From: Dioscorea cayenensis subsp. rotundata
Lineage: Eukaryota; Streptophyta; Magnoliopsida; Dioscoreales; Dioscoreaceae
Assembly: GCF_009730915.1 (NCBI RefSeq)
Contig: NW_024086627.1
Span: forward strand, 32,950-96,949
Length of the DNA: 64,000 nt
Reading direction: 5' to 3'
Of the stretch, positions 54,165 to 64,000 are shown one piece after another (positions within the stretch are counted from its first letter, which is position 1; each line of letters opens with the position of its first letter). Position numbers and translations under genes: made by a program. The notes beneath the pieces are model-generated. The model was given only the letters and a program-made list of their open reading frames with translations. It had not been told where the DNA came from and did not search any database.

Positions 54165-57100
54165 GTGATAAGTGCTTGTGCGATATTAATGCGAAGCGTT
54201 CATTCCTTATGTTGAGCATAACTTTTCTCGGGTTTTTACACTAATATGTGTGTTTTTATGTTACTTTCGTGCAGGTAGGGTTGTGAGGCCGATTATGAAA
54301 GAAAGAAGCCAATGTGGATCATAATGCACCGATTTTGGGGAAAATCTTGCTAAAGTTCAAACGCGAAGACATAGGTCGTGTGTGAGATGCTAGAGTGTGT
54401 GCCAATCTCCTCGTATTTGAGTTGGCACATCCATTTGGAGGGGCACAAGGGCAGTCACACTCGAGTATTCCGATGTATGCACATAGAATAAGAGCTCCAC
54501 CAACTTGTCTATCATTGAAGAAGCAAGTGATCCACGACGTGAACGTGTGCCCGTTTGCGTTACCCCGATGAAAGTATGGATTCAGGAAGATATTCGGGGC
54601 GGATACTGTAGCATAGCACTGTAGTAACACTGTAGAAAAGTGATGTAGCAGCACTGTTCACAGCTGGCCAAGAAAATAGGAATTCAGAGAATCCACACGG
54701 GCATCTAGAAATTATACACGCCCGTGTGGAAATTCCACATGGGCGTGTGTAAAATCCACAGGCCCGTATGGTCGCCCGATTCCAGCCCTATTAAAAGACG
54801 ATTCAGCCCCGATTTCAGTATTCTTTTCTCCATCTTTTCCCAAACTTGAGAGAGGGTTTCGGCTAGGGTTTTGAGGGGTATTGGCTAGGGGTTTGGAGAT
54901 GTTCTACGGCTCTGATATCGCGGGTCGTTTGGAAGAAGGTTATTGGGAGAGTTTTCGTCGGCACCGATCCGGCGAGGTGTATCCTAGGCCGGACAAAGGA
55001 TCCCTTGCGACGAGTAGAGGACTCTCCCCAAGACCATGGACACGACCATGGAGGGGGTTTTCTATGGATTCATTGCTTTTACATTCTATTTCTTTGATTG
55101 TACTTCGCTCCATGGAGAGCTAAACCCCTAGTGGGTACTTAGGTATTTGTGAACTCTAGGATGTATTTGTTTCATTGAATCTATTTATTATTCTTTCAAT
55201 TAATTGATGTTTATTGTGAGTTCCAACCTTGAATGCTTGATTGTATGAACATTTCCCCTAGAGTGACACTAGGGTTGAGAGTTCTCATTGGTAACCTTGT
55301 GAGTAAGTGGCACACCACGAGCGTTAGGCAAAGCTAGGTTGGAGAGGGTTGAGAGGGTGAGTCAAGAGGTACATGATAAGTGCTTGTGCGATATGAATGC
55401 GAAGCATTCTTTCCTTATGTTGAGCATTACTTTTCTCAGGTTTTTACACTAATATGTGTGTTTTTATATTACTTTTATGTAGGTTGGGTTGTGAAACCAA
55501 TTATGAAGGAAAGAAGCCAATGTGGATCACAATGCACAGATTTTGGAGGAAATCTTGCTAAAGTTCAAACGCGAAGATATAAATCGGGTGCGAGATGCTA
55601 GAGTGTTTCCAAACCTTCCCGTATTTGAGTTAGCACAACCATTTGGAGGGGGACAAGGGCAGTCACACTCAAGCATTCCGACTTATGCACATAGAATAAG
55701 ATCTCCATCAACTTATCCGTCATTGAAGAAGCAAAGCGATCCACGGCATAAACGTGTGCCAGTTTATGTTATCTCAATGAAAAGTGGATTTCAGAGTATT
55801 TTTTTTGGCAGAGTACTGTAGTAGTTACTGTTCACAGCCGGCCAAGAAAACAGGAATTCAGAAAATCCACACGGGCGTGTGGAAATTATACACGCCCGTG
55901 TGGAAATTCCGCATGGGCGTGTGTAAAATCCACAGGCCCGTGTAGTCGCCCGATTCTAGCACTATTTAAAGCCGATTCAGCCCCGATTTCAGCATTCGTT
56001 TCTCCATCTTTTCCCCAACTTGAGAGAGGGCTTCGGCTAGGGTTTTGGAGAGGTTCTACAGCTCTAACATCGTCATTCCTTAGGAAGAAGGTTGGCAGGG
56101 GAGCTTCCGTTGAGGCGTATCCTATACCGGAAGAGGGAATCCTTGGACGATGAGTAGAGGACTCTCCACACGACCATCGACATGACCATCGAGGGGGTTT
56201 TTCTATGGATTCATTGCTTTTACATTCTATTTCTTTGATTGTACTTAGCTCTATGGAGAGCTAAACCCTAGTGGGTACTTGGGTATTTGTGAACCCTAGG
56301 ATGTATTTGTTTCATTGAATTTCTTTATTATGCTTTCAATTAATTGATGTTTATTGTGAGTTCCAACCTTGAATGCTTGATTGTATGAACATTTCCCCTA
56401 GAGTGACACTAGGTTGAGAGTTCTTATTGGTAACCTTGTGAGTGAGTGACACACCACGAGCGTTAGGCAAAGCTAGGTTAGAGAGGGTTGAGAGGGTGAG
56501 TTGAGAGGTACAAGAGCGTCCCCTTTCCCCTTTGACGTGATAGATTCTACCTCCGTTCCTCGAGTTCTTTGCGGTCACAATAGAGTGAATGGTCTAAGGG
56601 ATGAACTTCAGCTGGGGCTTAGTTGTCCGTGCAATGGAGTGAAGCGTTGAGGTGATCTTAGTATCTAGGGCTTAATCATGGTTAGGGATCTTCCATCTTG
56701 GCCAAAGGGTTAGGTCTATAATTAGGAAGTGATTTATCACTTGGAATCCCTAGGGCTCATTGCAACTCTATGCGAGTGTGAGGTTCAGAGGTTATCTAAT
56801 CTCTCCTCCGGGACATGTATAGAGTTAGGCATAGTTGACCTTAGATGTTGGACTATGTAATTAAGGATTTCCACGACTCACCATTGCATTGATTAGGAAG
56901 CATAATAGAGGGTTCTTGCACTTGAAACAATTATCCTAGGTGGAGAATTATCTGAGTACCCCATCTTTATCGATTGCCTTACCTCTTCCTTTACTCGTGC
57001 TCTCTTACTTGTTGCTTTTAATTTTGAGAATTGAATCATTGTCACAATTATCACTATTGATCTTTCACATAGCTAAGAAGCGAATTAAGTGTTTTTATTT

Positions 57101-57192
57101 CCTACTCCCTGTGGATTCGATACCCGCTCACCCATTATTATTACTTCAACAAACCTGTGCACTTGCGGTATATACGCAAGGGGACCTTGTCA
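54165..57192 (+). mobile_element. S3: composite of two LTRs inside the A7 ORF
   Basis: A family-A LTR start (54165-55373, 1209 bases) runs directly into a complete LTR (55374-57192, 1819 bases). The pair is flanked by perfect CACGG duplications (54160-54164 and 57193-57197), so it entered as one insertion. No internal region remains. Dyads at 54690-54770 and 55865-55940. Confidence 0.9.
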
Positions 57193-57766
57193 CACGGCCA
57201 TCCACAAACCTGCTAAGGACAACAAACAAATACCTGCAGCTCAGTCTAGATAGGCATGTGGCTTTGGACACGCCTGGTTCATGCTGCCCCGGTCCACACA
57301 ATACCTGATAGGCTTGCTGTGGGGTTAAGGTGCCCGGGAAATCTGTTGGTGGATGTCCATACTCCTCAGTTACTATATATGCCTCGTCGTACAAACCCAT
57401 GCGAATAGAAAACTCAAAAATGCTGATGGCGAATTAACGACCGAATACTCTAAACTGTATGTCATCGACAAACTCAAAAGATGCCAGCACCTCCAAAGTT
57501 AGCGGTCAGAAAACTGGCTCTCGTATAGACAACAGCCTCTGCAACCCTCCAAAAGCCATTAGCGACTCCAGCTCCCTAACAAACTCATCACCCCGTTGGA
57601 CCCCGTTTAACACACTAAGGTCCACGAAACAGGATTGGCCAAACCTAAGCCCTGATAGTCACTCGAAACGAGCTTGATGCTCGGGATCCGGAAATACAAT
57701 GTGTGCCAATTTGGGTGAAGGTTTCCTAGGGCGCTTGCCATCTTTCTTCTTCACGTGCGGTGCCAT
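57193..57766 (-). pseudogene. ATHILA ORF-1-like gene of A7, N-terminal part
   Basis: Start MAPHVKKKDGKRPRKPSPKL at 57766, preceded by acceptor TTGCAG. Frameshifts occur near 57655. GLYDEAYIVTEEYGHPPTDF and GTLTPQQAYQVLCGPGQHEP run to the S3 junction. Confidence 0.75.
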
Positions 57767-58235
57767 GCCTGCAAGGAATAGTGAAGAGATGATCAAAGAC
57801 GCTGAGTCATAGAATATTGTAGAATTCCACACTAGCTTGTGGAAATTATCCACACCCTTGTGGATCTGTAGGGCGTGAAAAACCGCACAATAGCATTTCC
57901 ATTTTCAATAACAAAAAATACAATGTAAAACCTTGTTAAAATGCTCTCTGAACATGCATAGACCCTTTTAAATCAAAATTTAACGCAACTCAAGTTGTTT
58001 GATTTACTAAAACAAGAAATGGCAAATTGAAAAGGGATTAAAGATTCACCGAAAGAAAAGAAAAAGATTGGTATGAAAACCTTGAATTCGGTATGATAAT
58101 TTGCTTGAAATCCCCGTAACACAACAATCAACGGCCGAGAAATTAATCAGGAGTGGTTTTTTGGTGGTTGAAGATGAAGAGGAAGAAAAATCGCAAGGAT
58201 TTTTAAAGAAAAATTCGCGTCTCTTGGAATTCTGC
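57767..58235 (-). promoter_or_regulatory. Putative internal promoter and intron of A7
   Basis: TTTCTTTAAAAATCC (58198-58212, minus) follows the dyads. Donor TTTCG/GTGAA near 58049, acceptor AG at 57770-57769. A dyad-like pair lies in the intron (57830-57880). Confidence 0.5.
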
Positions 58236-58865
58236 GCATTCCCACGGGCGTGCGGAAATTACACACGCCCGTGCGTCTCCATAGGAAAATTGCACAGGGG
58301 TAGGTGCATGCCCCTGTGCGCTCTCAGAAAAGCACCCATTGACTCTGAATGCTCTCGCACGGCCGTGCGGAAAATACCCATGCCAGTGCGCCCGACCCAC
58401 AGGAGCAGCCGCGACGCCCTGCGGGCTTCTCTAGACATCTGAGAAAATTCCTAAGTGTTCCGCACACTCGTGCGGAAATGCCACACGGGTGTGAACATTC
58501 ACAGGTCCACTTCACAGGGGCAAACGCACGCCCCTGTGCCTTCTCGCGATGGAGAGAGCTCCTCTACGGAGATTCGCACGGCCGTTTGGAAATTATCCAC
58601 GCCCGTGCGAAGTTCACAAGGTCACCCACAGGGGCGAGTTCACACCCCTATGTGCTCTCGGGATAATCTGCTAAACTCTGCAGAAATCACACGCCCGTGC
58701 AGAAATTACCCTTGGGCGTGTGATATTTGCATGGTCGTTCACAGGGGCAGCCGCACGCCCCTGCGCCTTCTCTGGATGGGCTCATAGTGCAAATCCACGG
58801 GCGTGCGGAAATACCACACGCCCGTGCATTTTCTTTGGATGACTTAGAAAAACGTCTGGGAGCTC
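58236..58865. repeat. Alternating dyad array of A7
   Basis: Both dyad types alternate, best preserved near 58240-58270, 58505-58535 (CACAGGGGCAAACGCACGCC), 58577-58610, 58688-58722, 58739-58770 and 58795-58828. Open frames here are repeat by-products. Confidence 0.8.
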
Positions 58866-59047
58866 TGCAGAAATTCTCGAACATGTTTACACACTAAGAG
58901 CCTGCCCTATTATGCAAGTTTTACCAGTGAAAAACATGAAATAAAGCTCAAACGACCAACTTCACCAAATCTACACGAAAACACACGATGAATACTCAAA
59001 ACCTCAAATAAAATCACAGCACAAGCATCTAAAAATCAAGACACTAA
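58866..59047 (-). other. Spacer of A7 up to the H1 insertion
   Basis: It matches, in reverse, the A1 spacer 650-830. It ends at TAA (59045-59047), the left target site of H1. Confidence 0.7.
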
Positions 59048-59200
59048 GGGCCTGTTTGGATGCATAGTAAATTTTTATGTAGGAATTTTATTCCACAGGA
59101 TTCAGAAATGATTCCTATGGAATTTACTACAGGAAAAATTCCTACAGAATCAGTGTTTGGATGTGCGCAGGAATTTTTCCATAGGGATTTTTAATTTTGA
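59048..59200. repeat. H1 left terminal and subterminal repeats
   Basis: GGGCCTGTTTGGA at the end, a second GTGTTTGGATG at 59151, and ATTCCTATGGAAT-like palindromes between. The matching right part is 63877-64000 (GTCCAAACACC near 63925, ATTCCATAGGG, ATTCCTATGGAAT). Confidence 0.7.
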
Positions 59201-59364
59201 AAAAAAAAACTAGCCGTTGAAATTTTTGAAAAACTAGCCGTTAGAGTTTTTCAAAAACTAACCGTTAACAATTTCTCTCTATTTAAAGCCAACACTCTTA
59301 TGGCATTTGTAAATTTATCTCTCTTCAACTTAAATTTTTACATCTCAAAGTCTTTTGCTTCAAT

Positions 59365-60615
59365 ATGGATCTGGATCAATGGAGAAATATTAATGAAGAT
59401 GATGACGAATTCATGTTCACCATTTTACCAAGTTTATTTCCTGTAAGTTCAGAAACTAGGCCTTGTCATACATCAATATTAACAGGCGATGCATATGTTC
59501 AAGAAATTCTTGAAGGTCATGAGGCACGTTGTAAGCGTGAATTTCGTATGGAGCCTCGTATATTTCACGCACTTGCTAATTGTTTAAGAGAAAGATCTCT
59601 TCTTCAAAGCTCGAAAAGGGTTACAATCAAGGAACAACTAGCAATGTTTATGTACACTCTTGCGCACAATGCTAGTAACTGTGTGACGTGCAAGAACGTT
59701 TTTCAACATTCAGCTGAAACGGTTAGCCGTTATTTTAAAAAAGTTCTTCAAGCTATTACTACTCTTGCGACTACATATATAGAATTGCCACCAACAACTA
59801 CATCACCAGTTATCCAGAATAATAGACATCCATATTTCAAGGTTAGAAATCTTTATACTTGTCTTTTTTTATTTATTATTTACGTTTTTTATATATTCTC
59901 TTAACAAATATTATGGGTTTTTTATTTTAGGATTGTATTGGTGCTATTGATGGAACACATGTTCCAATCACTATTTCTTTGGCCTTGCAAGATCCTTATA
60001 GAAATAGAAAACAAACATTATCCCAGAATGTCATGGTCGCATGCGATTTTAACCTACGTTTTGTATATGTTCGGGCTGGTTGGGAAGGTTCTGCTTCTGA
60101 TGCTAGAGTACTTCAGCATTCAATCGATCACGGATTCCATGTCCCCCCCAATAAATATTACCTAGTGGATGCAGGTTATGCAAATACTCCAAAATTTATT
60201 GCTCCATACCGGGGTGTGCGTTATCACTTACAGGAGCAAGGACGGGCAGGATGTAGACCAAGTAATTACAAAGAACTATTTAATTTGCGACATGCTTCAT
60301 TGAGAAATCATGTTGAACGCATTATTGGTGTCTTGAAAATGAGATTTCCTATACTTAAAAGTTGCAACCTTTCATCCAATAGATTCCCCAAACCGATATA
60401 GTAGTTGCCGCATGTGTATTGCATAATTTCATACGTATACACAATGGCACGGATGAAATCGAAGAAATCGATGAGTGGAGCTGAGGAAGTTACTCAGTCC
60501 CAAATGGAGATGATACATATCAAAAATGATGTCAACGTCTTTCGAACTCGATCGTATTGCAGGTGCTCATAAAAGAGATGAAATAGCAATGCAAATGTGG
60601 AATGATTACTCGTAA
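59365..60615 (+). pseudogene. PIF/Harbinger transposase (HARBI1-like DDE), recently frameshifted
   Basis: Nuclear DNA transposase that cuts and rejoins element ends. Exon 1 (59365-59841) encodes the N-terminal helix-turn-helix region (FHALANCLRERSLLQ, VTIKEQLAMFMYTLAHNASN, FQHSAETVSRYFKKVLQAI). The intron 59842-59930 has GT...TTTTAG ends. Exon 2 starts DCIGAIDGTHVPI with the first catalytic Asp; the second is in GSASDARVL and the Glu in RNHVERIIGVLKMRFPIL. After ILK an extra T (about 60362) and an extra C (about 60387) break the frame before the conserved HNFIR block (near 60425). A further break precedes the terminal MQMWNDYS-stop at 60613-60615. All three catalytic residues lie upstream of the breaks. 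Confidence 0.88.
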
Positions 60616-60930
60616 CTATCTCGTAGAAATGTAATGTAATTGATGTGTAAGTTTGTCTATGTTGTTTTATTTTGGGGCTACAATTATCAATATGTAATTT
60701 TATCAATGTTGTCGTATTTATAAAATCCTCTTTCTTGTTATTAAGTAATAGATTATCCACAAATAATTCAAAAACATGCCAGCAAATAAACAAGTATATC
60801 TCAAACAATTAAATGCATCTTACAAACATAATGTCTTACATAAAACATTCAAGTCATTTCAACATAACGTCTTACATTAAACATAACGTTTTACATGTAA
60901 CTAAATATAAAAAACACAAAACATAACATT
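60616..60930. other. Convergent 3' region between the two H1 genes
   Basis: AT-rich, no coding signal; the two genes end towards each other here. Confidence 0.5.
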
Positions 60931-60934
60931 GTTT

Positions 60935-61470
60935 TTAATTAATCATTTGCCGAAGCCACAACACTTTCCGTTCTTCATTAATGAGACTCAAGAAGATTTC
61001 ACGATTATCCTTATCTTTAAACAATGTCGTAATTTTAACAAAATCTTCATCTGGAAAGTGATCACACAACACATTAAATGCCGCCATGCATTCTCCTATG
61101 GTGTACTTCTCCTCTACTCGGTTCATTTTCATAGCATCAATATATCTATCCGTCTCAGCTCGACGCATATCTATATATTGTTCTAAGAATGATTCTTGAA
61201 CATTTTTTCGCTTTCGGTCCTTTTTCCTTCTTTGCACTTCATCTCCTAACCTTTGTCGGCTTGCACTACATGAGTTTTGGGGTTGAGAAATATTTGGTTG
61301 ACTACATGGAGGCTCCACTTGTGCAAAATCATGATCCTCTATCTCTATTTCGGGTGTAGACAATGATTGGATGGGATCATTTGGAGCCGGAATGCTTGGA
61401 GATGGAGTGTCCATTGGCACATTTGCATAATAATCTCATCACGAAAGCGTCTTTCTTCTGCATATCTCCC
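60935..61470 (-). pseudogene. H1 Myb/SANT-like accessory gene, C-terminal exon
   Basis: Minus-strand frame 61420-60935 of 161 codons (MPMDTPSPSIPAPNDP, a QRRKKDRKRKN basic patch that may be a nuclear signal, ending EERKVLWLRQMIN). The exon probably begins at the AG near 61475 (AEERRFRDE). A one-base shift between that segment and the long frame suggests a break near 61435. PIF/Harbinger elements carry a Myb/SANT-like protein that helps the transposase bind DNA and enter the nucleus. Confidence 0.65.
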
Positions 61471-61689
61471 TATGTAATAAATATACAAAATGATTAGAAA
61501 AATTTATTACAAATCTTTAAAAGCAAATATTAGTAAACAACACTTTTTTTACCCTCATAAATCTCTTTGCAATCTTTGTGAAATATGGAAAGGGTTTTTG
61601 ATGCCATCTTCTTGCTTCTTTATTTCTCTGTATATTTTTGATGAAAAATGTTCAAAAGAAATTATTGCATAAAATTTGTAAATTATGTG

Positions 61690-62038
61690 ATAAAAATATA
61701 TACCTCAAGTAGTGGTGCCCAAACTTCTTCGAGTGGCTTCTACCATATTTTTTCATAATTCCATCCAAAAACCACTTAATTCGGTAAACCCTTTCAGAAG
61801 CTTGTAAATTTTTTTTATGTCTTGCTCTAATGCTTTAACTTGTACAACATTGCATTTTAAATTAGGGAATTTTCAAGTTTACCATGTCACGTAATATTTT
61901 TATTCCATGCCTCCTTAGTCCAACCATTTTTGTGAGCGATGCTGCTGGAGCGTTATAATCACCTAATAATTTCACTAGATGAGCCCTATGATATTCATTC
62001 CATCCAGCCCTTGTGTCGGTCTTCTCTTGAGTTGTCAT
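61690..62038 (-). pseudogene. H1 Myb/SANT-like accessory gene, N-terminal exon
   Basis: Start MTTQEKTDTRAGWNEYHRAH at 62038, typical of the plant PIF Myb/SANT-like (Myb_DNA-bind_3) proteins. NGWTKEAWNK is readable in another frame near 61910, and ALEQDIKKIYKLLKG near 61800, so several single-base shifts are present. A second exon lies at 61470-60935; the intervening sequence (61475-61690) is AT-rich with intron-like ends. Confidence 0.6.
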
Positions 62039-63876
62039 CTATAAAAGTAAATGCATTTTTTTCAATTTCTAAATATTAAACAAATAAATAAATTAAAAAT
62101 ATCTCTTGTAGAGACATCGAGTAACTTCATGGATGACATAAATGATAATAAGGATATGCATAATAACACTATAAAACATTAATTTAAAACTTATTATAGA
62201 TGATTTTGAATAGTTCAAGCATTAATTAAAATAGAAAGCCTATTGATAAACAAGGGCTCATTCTTGAAACAGGCAACCTCTAATTCTATTTCTCAAATTT
62301 GCAAATTATTTAATTGTTTTTCATGGTCTACACTCATAGTATAGCATAGCCCGACTTGTCAACCAAAAATGGGAAATTGGTAAGATGCATTCAAGCAACT
62401 ATTAAAACAGAAACTAACATCAAAAAGCTCCAAACTATTACAAACTATACCTATCATGTTGGGACCACAACAATAAGCTAGAGCCCCATCTTCCAATAAA
62501 ATAAAGCCATCCAAACTGTTTTAAATTTTGGTACATAACCATTTATTCCAAGTGCAGATGATAGCCACAAACTAATCTACACCAATTTCAAAAACACTAT
62601 TGTATATGATGAAAGAGTTGCCAATGTTCAGCTAGAGTAATCCAAGATATTGAAACATACTATTAAAATGAGCGTCACTTAACCAATTCTAAACATATTA
62701 ATTAGCTCTCAAATAAATTCAGAAACCATGATTGTGGAGAACAACTAAATAAAAAGCTTCACATCAAGCTTCAAGCGCAGTTTTAAAATCTTTTTAATAA
62801 TCATATCGGTCGTAAATATGCAAAAATTCAATAAGTCAATCTCAAGAGTTTGCATTGGAAAAAAACAAAAACTCCTTTTACATCAAGCAAAAGCTTAATC
62901 TAACAATTTCAATTTGCATTTCATATCACTCACTAATTAAGAAAAATACAAGGATCAACAAAAAAATTTCATAGCAAAAAAACCATAATAAAGAATCAAA
63001 ATCCAAGTAGAAAAAAAAAATGAAGAAGTCAATATTGGATCAAAGCACAGCATGACAATTTCTAATGCTATCAAAGAAAACCATTACAAAGAGGAACAAT
63101 TACTAAAGATTTCTTGCAGCCATCTTGAAACAAGGAATTATGGTTGATTGATTTCACTTGTCAGGAACACTACTCATAAACAGAACAAAAACATAAAGAT
63201 AAGAATTGAATGAAATTTGTGACTTTGCAACAAAAAAAAAACTCTAATTTCCTCAACAACTCAAGAATCAGAACCCATCATGATCTACAAAAACATACAA
63301 ATATAAACAAAAGGATGAACCATAGAAGTAGTAAAAAAAACAATTAGCTTAGCACAGCATAACCAAGCCCAGGAGGAAGGATTTATAAGGCAAAGAAGGG
63401 GGGAAAATTGCACCTTTGGCCTCGTATGAGATGAAAAACCAAAGCTCTTGCTAAATCTGAAAGAAAAAGAAAGATTCAAAGACCCAAAATCAGTGAAACC
63501 CAACACAAACAAGCATGAAAAGAATGATTTCAAGTCAAATCAAATGAAAAAGATGCCACCTTTGAATCTCACTGAGGATGAAAACCAAATCTCTCCTGCA
63601 TAATCCTTTAACTCCTCTTCTAACCCTCAAATTGAAACTGAACCAGCATAGATGAAGAAGCTTGACAACACACAAACTCCATGATTGTTGGAGTTCTTCT
63701 CCAACTGGCGCAATGCGGTGCCGTCGTCGTCGGGATCCAAATGGCGGAGAAGATGGAGGCGGACGGAGTGGGAGGCGTGGTGGCCAGTCCGAAATGATAG
63801 CCTAGGTTTTCAGTTGCAGTGGCCACACGAAAAATAAAGGAAATTTTTTTTTTGGTTCCCACCCCTTTATAAAATT
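62039..63876. other. H1 right-hand non-coding region
   Basis: AT-rich, with A-runs (63228-63241, 63010-63020). No domain is recognisable. It presumably holds the promoter and leader of the accessory gene; a CT-rich, GC-richer patch at 63690-63800 is a candidate 5' UTR. The two short minus-strand frames here look like chance. Confidence 0.4.
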
Positions 63877-64000
63877 CCTATGGAATCATATGATTTCATA
63901 GGAATTTTTAACCTGTAAAAAGTTTGTCCAAACACCTATTTCTATAGTTTTCACGTGTAATACTAAATTCCATAGGGAATGACCACCATTCCTATGGAAT

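Larger units (their letters stand above)
50565..59047 (-). mobile_element. A7: family-A element, reversed, 3' two-thirds
   Basis: From left to right: 3' LTR (50565-52249), polypurine tract, 3' UTR, small ORF, ATHILA ORF (split by S3), intron, dyad array and spacer, then the Harbinger element H1. It is inserted in the C1 3' UTR (left flank CATGT, 50560-50564). gag-pro would lie right of H1, outside the window. Confidence 0.85.
59048..64000. mobile_element. H1: PIF/Harbinger DNA transposon, right end outside the window
   Basis: The left terminus GGGCCTGTTTGGATGC follows TAA, the 3-base target typical of PIF/Harbinger. It contains a DDE transposase (plus) and a Myb/SANT-like accessory gene (minus) in convergent orientation. 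Subterminal GTGTTTGGA and ATTCCTATGGAAT sequences at 59080-59200 recur in reverse at 63880-64000. By symmetry the right terminus should lie a few tens of bases past 64000. Confidence 0.88.

Noticed and set aside
63285..63862. Two minus-strand frames (82 and 80 codons) as a host gene next to H1
   Set aside because: They lie inside H1, upstream of the accessory gene, lack recognisable domains, and start or end at unsupported sites.
1..64000. Reverse transcriptase, RNase H or integrase remnants
   Set aside because: I looked for the YxDD-type, DEDD-type and HHCC/DDE integrase motifs in the readable frames and gaps and found none outside the Harbinger transposase.

Overview
The window is plant nuclear repeat DNA, probably heterochromatic or pericentromeric. 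I find no intact host gene, tRNA, rRNA or CRISPR array. Nearly every base belongs to nested Athila-type Ty3/gypsy LTR retrotransposons, recognised by a tRNA-Asp-type primer binding site next to TG...CA LTRs, a Retrotrans_gag domain, a retropepsin (LADSG / LILGRPFL), and a downstream ORF like the Arabidopsis 'ATHILA ORF-1' family. The right-hand 5 kb is a PIF/Harbinger DNA transposon. These families occur across flowering plants, so the species cannot be named from them.

Layout. A plus-strand chain forms the base layer. A1 (1-5326) sits inside the 5' LTR of A2. A2 (5327-13788, its last LTR resuming at 20243) shares that LTR with A4 (internal region from 20715). A4 ends in an expanded, tandemly duplicated LTR (29006-45458) that also serves as 5' LTR of A6 (45459-46514). 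Later insertions interrupt the chain: A3 (13789-20242, target-site duplication GCCTA), minus-strand family-B element B1 (30773-42124), and minus-strand family-C element C1 (from 46515). B1 carries solo LTR S1 (37277-39143, TSD GTGTT). The C1 LTR carries solo LTR S2 (47854-49720, TSD AACAT). C1's internal region carries minus-strand A7 (from 50565). A7 in turn carries a composite LTR S3 (54165-57192, TSD CACGG) and the Harbinger element H1 (59048 to beyond the window, TSD TAA).

How the elements are built. No copy has reverse transcriptase, RNase H or integrase. Each readable copy goes from gag-protease straight to a conserved hairpin, then (except A3) to an array of GC-rich dyads, a TATA-like box, an apparent 5'UTR intron, the ATHILA-type ORF, a small 51-codon frame, two hairpin-plus-polypurine modules and the LTR. 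They look like non-autonomous elements mobilised in trans that kept cis-acting signals and the env-position ORF. The same dyads lie just upstream of the TATA box in the family-A LTRs. Family B has a different palindrome (CATACGGCCGTATG) in the same two places. This repeated promoter-like architecture is the most interesting signal in the window. Coding regions are mostly broken by stops and single-base frameshifts.
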